From Hsuehochloa calcarea (lineage: Eukaryota; Streptophyta; Magnoliopsida; Poales; Poaceae): 64,000 bases of DNA. Below are positions 55,405 to 64,000 of the stretch, in pieces. The translations under genes and the position numbers were made by a program. Under the pieces are notes generated by a model that had not been told where the DNA came from, searched no databases, and worked only from the letters and a program-made list of their open reading frames with translations. How positions within the stretch are numbered: position 1 is the first letter of the stretch; each line of letters starts with the position of its first letter. Location: NCBI GenBank assembly GCA_036346395.1, contig CM070598.1, forward strand, positions 6,183,517 through 6,247,516, written 5' to 3'.

Positions 55405-58214
55405 GTCGGACCGGATTTTCTAATCCCGGATCCTCTGTGAACAATACTGTGCTACTCCCTGGATCAGTAGGTAACACTCACAGACTCAATGTTGAATCAC
55501 ATCATACAAGGCGCGAATTAAGATAATTAATTAAACAAACATTAGAGTGACATAGACCACGTCGGGTCAAGTTTTACATAAGGGCCACCAGGCCAAATGG
55601 ATTACAATACTCAAAAGCAGCGGAAACAAAAGGGAGGATGGGACTCATCTCTCCACAGGCAAGCGCCCAGGGTGACTGACGTACGACCGATATTATCCAA
55701 AGCATGGGTAATATAGGTTGCACGCAAGTACCAAGAGTCCACGAGACTCGGGCGAGACCTACACTACAGAATCTACGCTACTCTTCAGGGTTCCCGTGGC
55801 CATCGTCCTCAGGCTCCTCGTAGTACGCGTAGTCTCCTTGCTCGCATCATCTGGAGGGTTTGGGGAGGAGCGAGTGAGCACAACTACTGTGCTCGCGAGC
55901 CAACACACAGTATGCAATAGTATACATGCAAGGCTTAACAAGGATGGCTCAGGTTCTTTTATTTGCTAAAGCAACATTTCAAATTACCATAATTACAAAG
56001 TCCTATGACTTAGCATCTTAAACAGATGTCATTTTCATTTAAAGAGATAAGTGGAATATTAAATAACAGCGAAGGTTACCTCCACCTTATGCTTAAATTT
56101 TTGATAACGGTTACGTCCACCGATTATCAACACTGGGTAAGGCTACCCAGGAAAATCCAAAACAAGGGCTGGATGAGCCCAACACATTTCCATTCCACCC
56201 ACAAAGATTTTTGAAATAGAACTAACTCAGGTTAAGTTCCCATGTCCGCCTTTGACCGAAAGCGCGGTACTGCTTAAAAAGCGATTTAGACTGGAGAGGT
56301 TGTACACTGTACCCACAAGAGATAATCATACTCGTTACCCCACATGATTCCTTAGTCATGTAGTTGAGCGATCGTCACAGTAACGTTTCAAACTACCTTG
56401 CCCCTTCCGTCATCTCACCCCTATGGCCAATTCCATAAGTTGTGCGGGATGCTTACCACAACGACTAGCAAAGGCGGCCCGACCACGATGATTAGCGCGG
56501 TGATAACTTCACCTTTTGATTGTCCCATTCAAGCCAAAGATACGCCCTGCCGCTTGCACACTTCTAACACGGGCCAGCGATGACATTCGTGGTTCAATAG
56601 TTTTACTAGGCCAAGTTGCACTTTGCGGACTTGCGGTTGTACTTGTTTTACAGGAGGTCATGACAAGATTAAGTCCTTAATTCATCCGGACGGTTCATAC
56701 CACATACCAACTATTCTCGTGCTACGTCCGCATTCGCCATTCTTTCCATCCGCCCGGATGTGGTACTAGCAAGTTGTTTAGGGTTTTGGGAGGAAAACCA
56801 ATTAACGCAACACACCATCATCTACATCCAATGACCGCCCAAAACCATTTTTCATGTTTAAAGGATGATGATCGGGACATTGTCCCTGACTTAACAAGAC
56901 TAGCATGTCGCAAGTACAACCTATACTAGTATTATCATATAATTACTAGGGTGACAAGGAATACTGGATTCAATTATCAAAGGATGGCTTAATAAGTAAT
57001 TAATCAACAAATGGGTATTTAACTACCTTAAGCTTTAACATATCATTGTTTACAAAATTAAAGCATGCAACTTTGCTATTTTAAATAAACATAGTTTGCA
57101 TAAAATGTAGGTTCGGAATGATCAAAGTATTGACTCGCCTTGGTTAAAGGCGGAGGGTCTGAGATCTTGAGCTTGGTCGAAGGGAGGTCTCGGCGCCGTC
57201 GAATCCTAATCGGTCGAAAGTACCGGAAAAAGACACAACGGCAAAGAGAGCAAATAAATACCAACTCAATAAATAATGGACTCCAAAATGAACAAGACCA
57301 GTACCATTAGCAAGATCTTGATTTTAGAAAATTTTAGAAATTGGTTTCACAATTTTTGGAGTTATACAGAAAAAGATATGAATTTTGGAAGTTTTTAACT
57401 GATTTTCCAATTAAACAGAAAATCAGAAAATCCGGAAAAACAGAGCCGACACGTGTCGGTCATTGTGCTCGGCCCACGGCCTTTGTTTCGTGGATCGAGT
57501 CCACGCCAAGACGCCCAAGACGCATCCTGGCCGGGCCCGCCCACTCAGCAACCCTGATCACGGTGGGGCGGTATTGTCGGGCTGGCATGGCATGGGATCG
57601 CCCACCCGTCGCGCCATGGCGACGACAGAACGCAATTGTCGCGAGCGCTGAGCCTTGCCAGCGTTCTTCCGCCGTGAGAACGAGAGAGAGGGGAAGGCGG
57701 AAGGCGTGGCGCCGGCGCGGCGATGGCTGGAAGGGAGCGGAGGACGACGAGGCGGCGGAGGAGGCGCGGGGTCAAGAAGAAGGAGGCCGGGCGACGGGGC
57801 TGGGCTGGAGCGAGGAGGTGAAGGCGGAGGAGGAAGGGAAGGAGAGGGGCGTCTCGGCTTTTATAGCCGAGGCGAGGAGCGGCGGAGGAGAGGAGCGGGG
57901 AGAAAGCGCAGGCATGCGGCGCGGGGAGGAGGAGAAGAGGGGTCCGGCAGCGCGGCGGCGGGACGGACGGACGGCCGAGGCGAGGCAGCAGCGGCGTCAT
58001 GGCGCTGGGGCGGCACCCGAGGCGTCATGGCATGGAGGAGAGAAGGCCTTCGAGGGCATGGAGCGCCGAGGAACTGGGCGGGCCGGCCCGCGAGGTAATG
58101 GGGGGGGGGATTTAGGGTTAGGGTTTGGGGATTTTGAAATCCGATTTTGATTTTTTTTTTGAAATTTGAAATCAAATTTGATTTTTGAACTTCAATGCAA
58201 AACAGGGTGTTACA
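55405..58214 (-). mobile_element. Right LTR (5' LTR) of the Ty3/gypsy element
   Basis: It is 2810 bp, colinear with the left LTR but with scattered substitutions and indels, for example at 55427-55700, 56260-56300 and throughout 57440-58080. Insertion is therefore old enough for visible LTR divergence. It ends GGGTGTTACA, followed by the target duplication TTTTT. Confidence 0.9.
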
Positions 58215-58580
58215 TTTTTGCATAGTAAATGTTTCGTACATGTTAAGAATACATTTTTAAACTATGAAAATAGCAAGGTAGTTCTATTTTTTTTTTGGTA
58301 AAAATTGCATAGTAGCTAAACAGGGTGTATAGAGTTTGATTAAAATATTCTCACCTTCATTTTTGTTCTTATTTTTGCATGATAAATATTATGTACATAC
58401 CGAGAATACATTTTAAACTAGAAAAATAGCAACATTACTCTAAAAATTCCCCAAAAATTCTAGAGTAGCAAAATAGGGTGTGTATAGCCTGATTAAAATA
58501 TTCTTAGCTTCAGTTATGTTCTCATTTTTCACGGTAAGTATTATGTAAATGCCGAGATAATATTTTAAATATTACGTAAA
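58215..58580. repeat. Tandem array of about 150-bp units, right part
   Basis: It continues the array at 46471-46703 with about two and a half further units; each has the GTAGCTAAAyAGGGTGT and AAATATTmTGTACAT phrases. Removing the gypsy element restores one unbroken array of about four units, roughly 600 bp. Confidence 0.8.
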
Positions 58581-58588
58581 TATTAAGT

Positions 58589-60053
58589 ATGGCGACCCCA
58601 GGAGACGTTTCACAGTGGTCGTACGAGCTACTTGACCTGGCCATTGACGCGACTAATCGTAGTTGCCTCAGTACCCTCCTCCCACAGAAGGGCGAGCAAC
58701 CCATTGAGCTTGGCGCGTTGCGGCTACGCACGCCCATGACGACATGGAGGGTGGACCCAGGTTGGGTTCCGCGGTACGTATAATTTTGTCCTTGCAATTA
58801 ATTTCGGTTTGACTTGTGTGGGTGGACTCACGTATGTTTTTAATCCTTACGACACAGTTTGAGAGTGATAGGTCCGCTTCTACTGGCTAGGATAGTGCAG
58901 ACGACGTGGGAGGATGTCGACACCAGGGTGCCTACATCGAGGCGGTTTTTGTACGATTGGTGCCTTATGACGGCGCTGGTTGATCGGTGGAGGCTGGAGA
59001 CGCACACGTTCAACCTTCCGTGCGAGGAGATGACGCCGACGCTTCAGGACGTGGGCTACCTGATCGGATTGCCCTGCACAGGCTTCCCCATGCTAGTGTA
59101 CGACGTCTCGGACACGTGGCACATGGATATCCTCGGGAGATTCCAGGGGTTGCTACCAGCCAACACCGGCTACAGGGAGTTCTCTAGTACGCACGGGCCG
59201 ACACTGATGTGGATCAACTAGTTCGACATAAGCACTTATAAATCTTGTGTTTCCTCTTAAATTCCTTTGTTTAACTTAGTGATGTGTCTCTTGTCTTCTT
59301 GTAGTCGGCTGCCTTGGGACCGGACACACCCGACTACATAGTCAGGAGGTACTTCGATGCCTACTTGTTATGGATTTTCGGGTGGGTCATATTCCTTGGG
59401 CCCCATGGCGACAACATGGACAAGCACATGATCCGCCACGTACAAGAGCTAGCGGACACGGAAGTGGACATGATCCCGTCGCACGCTTGGGGACCGAGCG
59501 GTGCTGTGCGCGGCGTATCGCGCCCTGTGCAGCGTGTGCCACCGGGTCCGGGAGAGCTTCGTCCTCTTCGGATGCTCACTACTTATTCAGCTATGGTCGT
59601 TCGAGCGTTTCCAGATATGACGACCAAAGCTGGACCTAGGAGCCTACACCGACACGATGCACGTCGTCGACGTCGACCGACCGACCATAGGTACTGTGTG
59701 GTGTCGTCGACATGTATGTTTTTGAACCTTTAGTCCTTTTTTGCAGTTTAATTTAATTGCATGTGCTAAGTTTTTGTTGTTCTATTCCACATGTCACCTT
59801 TACTCCGATCACTACGCACGCATCCTACCCGGGCTACGTTGCGATGTTCGATCAGTTGACGGATGTCCGCATCATTTGGACATTGTACACCGCCAACAGG
59901 GTGTCAAGCGTGCGCGCACCCCGAGGCTTATCCACCCAGTGCACGCAAGATTGGCAGTACTAGTACACGCGGAAGTTCTTGGTGCACGACGTCTTTGTGG
60001 CGGAGTACCATGTGCACCAGGTGATGCATGTTTTCGGTTTCTAACTTTCTAAT
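58589..60053 (+). pseudogene. Plant mobile domain (PMD/MAIN-like) pseudogene
   Basis: Exon 1 (58589-58773) and exon 2 (from 58858) join in phase, giving WVPRLRVIGPLLLARIVQTTW; exon 2 then has WRLETHTFNLPCEEMTPTLQDVGYLIGLP, the diagnostic PMD motif. After a probable intron at about 59225-59302, a third part has YLLWIFGWVIF and, after a frame change near 59500, AAYRALCSV and LLIQLWSFERF. A fourth part, 59820-60030, has MFDQLTDVRIIW and VFVAEYHVHQVM. Stops (for example TAG at 59219, TGA near 59618 and TAG near 59960) and the shift make it dead. PMD genes occur both as host genes (MAIN, MAIL1, acting in silencing and genome stability) and inside transposons; no transposase is seen nearby, so the origin is open. 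Confidence 0.8.
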
Positions 60054-60343
60054 TATGTTTATAGAACGATCTTGGATGGGAGTTGTCGAGCTCCGTGCGT
60101 AGTTTGACAATCGGGGAGCGTTATAGCACAGCGAGGCAGGAGATCATACAAGCCATGGACCGGATGATGGAAGCGTCGAGGCGAGTCATCCAACTGACGT
60201 TGTGCAATAGGCCGAGGGACACGGCGGACTCACCTGTGCGTGGACGGGGGTGAGCCACGGTGCGTCACGCCCCACAGCTCCTCATCTGGACGTGGCGGGT
60301 GGGTCCTCGTGGTACCGTACCCCAGCGCCAACTCAGTTGCAGG

Positions 60344-60906
60344 TAGGGATGGCAATTGTGCCTGATTACCCGCATGTCCGTGGGTGAATACCCTAATGGA
60401 GGCGGGTATGAGTGTCTTTCTTTGCCCACGAGCATGAAAACGGGCATAATTCCTTGCCCATCGAGTAAACGGGCGTAGGCATAGGTAAGTTTCACCCATA
60501 CCCGCTTCGCTCGATTACCCGTAACCTACCCGCATGTGTAAAGAATTATGTCAGTTTGTATTTTTATTTTATTTGTTGAACTTGATTAGTTGTCTTGTCG
60601 AACATGATATGTGAATTGTGATGAACTTGATTAGTTGTTGAATGTGTGATGCACCATTGATGTGTGAATTATGATAAACTTGATGTATGCATTGCTCACG
60701 GGTAACGAGCATGTCCGCGGGCGATGGGTACCCACGAGCGGTGATGCATTATTCGCGTGTAAACGGGCATACCTGCGGGCGACGGGCATGAGCGAGGCTT
60801 TTCGTCTATTGTCCTTTGTGGGTATGCCCGTGGGGGGAATTCGGGGTCGTGAGCATGGATATGGGCGAGCACTACCTGTACCCGCCGCGCCCGATTGCCA
60901 TCCTTA
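60344..60906. mobile_element. hAT-like 563-bp element with perfect 8-bp target duplication
   Basis: It starts TAGGGATGGCAATTG and ends CGATTGCCATCCTTA. The octamer GTTGCAGG lies on both sides (60336-60343 and 60907-60914) without a mismatch. Internal sequence repeats the phrase GGGTA/TACCCG many times, a pattern common to such grass elements. Non-autonomous; it sits just downstream of the last recognisable part of the PMD pseudogene. The perfect target repeat suggests it is younger than the other two hAT-like elements here. Confidence 0.88.
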
Positions 60907-60914
60907 GTTGCAGG

Positions 60915-61719
60915 TACACCTGAAACACTTACATCTAGTTGTTAATTTCGAACTCTACTAGTTATTGATGGCATTTTTTTGGTAGGTCCTCAGTACCGTC
61001 CATACTAGGGATAGGACTACGTCAAGTCGTCCGCTGCGATGCAGCCATCAAGTATATCTATGTTGTTTACACACATAATATATTATTTTAGCATTTTCTT
61101 CTTATTTACATGCATAATGTATTATTCCATAGGTCATAGACCCCCGCCAGACGAGGAGCTGGGGACGCATGAGAGAGTAGACTCCGGGAACTTCGATGTC
61201 CGCCGAAAAGTGCGACTACAGTAAGCGCTGGACAGCGAGAGCAGTCAGGTCTACGTTGAGGCTTCACAGCTGCACGGTGCGTCAGGAGCGAGCTAGCCGA
61301 CACAGTACCCCCTTAGGGCACACTATCTGGGGGCACCCCCTCTTGCGACACCCCCTCAAGCTACTCGCGTTGGTAAAGTACCTCGGCTGCCGGAGCCTTT
61401 GACATATTCACACCAGCGTCCGTAGCCGCCCTGGGCGAGGTTAGGGGCCACACGTGGGGTAGGTCTCAAGAGAGCCCACGAGTACATGTATCAACCATAG
61501 GGTTTAGGGTTATCAGTCTTATTATGTAAGTATTATGTACAACTTAGATAAATTTATACTAGTATCATGTTTCGATACTATTTATTCTTGTTGTGTGTAC
61601 ATGTAATCGAGTGAGAAAGTCAGCATTACAACACCCCCATACCACCCTAGTTCTAGACTTTTTGTACGTGAAATGACTATACCCTGTTCTCAAAGTACAT
61701 CGCATATTTTTCTTATTTC
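60915..61719. other. Sequence downstream of the PMD pseudogene
   Basis: The part up to about 61400 may contain the degenerate 3' exon of the PMD gene (an open stretch with PPPDEELG at 61140-61220), but no frame is convincing. 61400-61700 is unremarkable. Confidence 0.35.
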
Positions 61720-61924
61720 GTCGCCGAACGAGCCTATTTTCGATATTGTGCCCCTGAAGGAGACTATTGATAAAATTGCGTCGAACATGATTTTTTTTGA
61801 CATTGCACCGCCGAAGGAGGCTATTTATAATATTGTGTTGCCGAACATAGCTATTTTCGATATTGCGTTGCAGAAGGGAGCTATTTTTATATTATGTCGC
61901 CTAAAACGCATTCCAAATATATTT
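61720..61924 (+). repeat. About seven tandem 30-bp units encoding a decapeptide repeat
   Basis: Units of 27-30 bp, built on GCCGAAGGAGGCTATTTTyGATATT-like sequence, follow each other seven times with about 70-80% similarity. The unit is close to ten codons, and the frame 61673-62065 stays open through all of them, giving variants of PPKEAIFDIV. No neighbouring domain is recognised; it may be a minisatellite that is open by chance because its unit length is near a multiple of three. Confidence 0.7.
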
Positions 61925-63175
61925 GATTACATCGAAACTCATAAAATTTTCTCTCATGTTTCCATATCTTTTCAAAAATTATTGCCAGCGAGGACAATTA
62001 TAGAATACAAAAACCATAAATTTACTTTAATTGAAAGACTATTTAATTTTGTAATTATTACTTAAAATAATATTGTTTTACAAATATCGTAGAAGTAGTG
62101 CTTGGTTGCCTTCAAGTTTCTTTAATAGCAGAGCTGGCCTTCTAGACGTAATAAGAATATGCCTTGTTGTCAAAAGGTGCAGTAATGAACGCTTTGGTAT
62201 CAAATTAGCTAAACTACCGTTGGAACGACTATGTACCAAATACGCTAGAGCATATAATTGTTCAGTTTCGACCTCAACATATGATTTTACACCGAAAGAC
62301 CAAAACGACCCCAGTTCGTCCAACACACTACATAATTCTGGTACGGCAAGAAATGGAAGTCAGCTTGATAGATGATTTATGAAGATTTTATCCCAGTTTT
62401 ATTGTTCTGGCACATAGGTAAAGCATGGAGTTTTTATTTTCATATTTTTCAATGTCAACATAGAACATCTCGCTACTTAGGAAATTTATTTTTTTTAAAA
62501 TAAGGCAATGGAACAAAAAGTATGATATGATAACTTACATCAAATGTGACTGATAAGTCAAAAATGTTACTCTCTACAAGCATTACGACTGGCAACAAAT
62601 ATAGGCTATACACTATTATCCGAGCATACAGTAATTCAATTTACTAATATAAAAAAAGAAGAAAAAACCACAATATGATATGGCATCACAATTAGGCAGG
62701 CAAAAACTATCGTCCATAAAACAACAGTTTCAAGAAGATTATCTAATTCCCTCGCAGAAAAAGAATATTATCTAATCTATCACTACATACTGCAACTGAG
62801 AGTTGCCACCCTGTGATAAGATTAATAATGATTTACAAGAATAGTATAAGAACCTACAGGCTGCAGCAACAAATTGACAAACAAAAGCCATGTTGCCTGC
62901 ATCCTTCCTCGCGCCAAAATTTCACGAACAATGTTATACATCTAGTCACCTGAATTATCCTTGAAAAGGGCTTGTGTAAATGTATCAGTATCAAAGCTGG
63001 ACTATCATAAGCAGATCCACGTATATGCATTTTCTTCACTTGGCCACCGCTGGTTTGGGTTGGTGGGAGTGTACATTTCACTCAGACACCACTGGACAAG
63101 CTTCTGCGCTGAACTACATGGGAGTTCTTCTGTGCCGAGCTTCACAAGAATGCAGCTTTCCCCCATCCTTGTAAT
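61925..63175. other. AT-rich spacer
   Basis: The open frame of the repeat array ends at 62065. 62073-62375 is open on the plus strand without a known domain. 62380-63175 holds nothing recognisable apart from the likely 3' untranslated region of the minus-strand gene that ends at 63176. Confidence 0.4.
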
Positions 63176-63906
63176 TCATTGGGCACCTTGAAGAACAGTA
63201 ACATAGAAAGGATGCCCTTGGCCACCACCGGATCTCCCATTTTCATCCACCTGTCCTCCCTCGGATGGATGTACTTTCCAGTGCAGCTCATAATTTGAAA
63301 AATTGTATGTTCCAGGAGTAAATATGCACACTTTTAGAGGAACTTTAGCAGAACTGTCAGGTTTGAGAACAGCTTGAGCGGAACTCAATGAACACCAAAA
63401 AAACGGTGGAATGCTTTCAGATGATTGTGTCTGAGAATGTGTCCCCTTGGCACTAGAGATGGCCTTTATGTCATTGTCCAGCGATACATCATACCATCCA
63501 CCCTGACCACTGGCAGAATCATGCGAATGGACAGTTTGTTTTTTCGCTGGCATATCATCAAAAGTAACTACTCTCACCAAAGTGTTATGTTCTGCAGAAT
63601 TGTGAATCACCAACTGGATGTTGGCCTCACAGTAAGACTTCGAGAAATCATGAGTAATTGTTTGAGGTCCTTCCATAAGCCACCATATAGGATTCTGGCT
63701 GAGAGCACTGCGAAAACAGCAGATGAGATCAGTATATGTTCGAGATCATCAAAAGCCCAACAAAAATGTTACCCTGTGAAAGGTTCTAGCACTTGCCTGC
63801 AATGACATGTATGATGAGAAAGTAGTTGCCGGTCTGGTTCGGACTGGGAAGAATTACCAGCTACTGCCTTTGAGATCAGAATAAAATCAAGAAGGCTGCA
63901 TCGCCC
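63176..63906 (-). CDS. Probable TRAPPC8 (Trs85-like) gene, last two exons
   Basis: The terminal exon (63707-63176) and the one before it (63906-63797) join in phase across an 89-bp intron to give SHHTCHCSALSQNPIWWLMEGP and continue to a C-terminus of GHPFYVTVLQGAQ. The C-terminal part is beta-rich in character, with alternating hydrophobic residues and phrases such as VRVVTFDD and VPLKVCIFTPGTYNFSNYEL. I associate this with the C-terminal region of plant TRAPPC8, a large subunit of the TRAPP III tethering complex that activates Rab GTPases at the Golgi and in autophagy. That identification is from memory of the tail sequence, so treat it as tentative. The intron uses a GC donor (63796-63795) with an AG acceptor; the context GCAAGT is typical of functional GC-AG introns. 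The rest of the gene lies beyond 64000. Confidence 0.55.
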
Positions 63907-64000
63907 CTGAAGAATGATGAAGATGATATATAGGTCAGCATTTAATTAATCAATGAAAATATGCACACACACGCATCCAGCCACTGGCCAGTTTTCCAGC
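63907..64000 (-). other. Intron of the TRAPPC8-like gene
   Basis: The acceptor TTCTTCAG ends at 63907. The remaining bases to the window end are AT-rich and show no exon. Confidence 0.5.

Overview
This window is nuclear DNA from a grass, most likely rice or a close relative (Oryza-like). The pointers are GT-AG spliced, GC-rich monocot-style genes, a Ty3/gypsy element whose LTR ends in the grass-typical TGTAACACCC motif, Ty1/copia remnants, several hAT- and Tourist-like short elements, and plant-only families (ATL RING-H2, SYP1 syntaxin, plant mobile domain, DUF1618). Species assignment is an inference. No rRNA, tRNA or CRISPR was seen.

Layout. 1-620 holds CACTA-like subterminal repeats. 2.8-9.5 kb is a decayed copia element on the minus strand, broken by a solo LTR (4836-6123, target duplication CTTTT). 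6106-30023 is a tandem segmental duplication. Copy A spans 6106-19113 and copy B 19463-30023. Each copy carries the 5' part of the copia element, a 1.6-kb TRIM-like LTR element with the target duplication GACAT, a Tourist-like MITE and one ATL-type RING-H2 gene. Copy A alone gained a 2.45-kb block containing two LTR fragments head to head. 30.0-32.8 kb is a large AT-rich foldback palindrome, itself split by a hAT-like element.

33.5-36.9 kb is an apparently intact six-exon type-A DnaJ co-chaperone gene (minus strand) with a hAT-like element in its first intron. 37.7-39.1 kb is a probable solo LTR. 41.0-41.3 kb holds a stranded first exon of a conserved plant protein. 42.5-43.4 kb is a single-exon plasma-membrane-type syntaxin gene with one apparent base missing. 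46.1-46.5 kb is a DUF1618 remnant, followed by a tandem array of about 150-bp units that a gypsy element (46704-58214, target duplication TTTTT) has cut in two. 58.6-60.3 kb is a plant-mobile-domain pseudogene; a 563-bp hAT-like insertion with a perfect 8-bp target duplication lies just downstream. 61.7-61.9 kb is an array of about 30-bp repeats. The window ends in the 3' exons of a probable TRAPPC8 (Trs85-like) gene on the minus strand.

The host genes do not form an operon or pathway; they are independent transcription units separated by transposon debris. Functionally the DnaJ protein serves Hsp70 folding, the syntaxin and the TRAPPC8-like protein serve membrane traffic, and the ATL proteins are predicted membrane E3 ubiquitin ligases. 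I did not find a new biochemical system. The most informative content is structural: the young duplication, its breakpoints, and the nested elements that date it.
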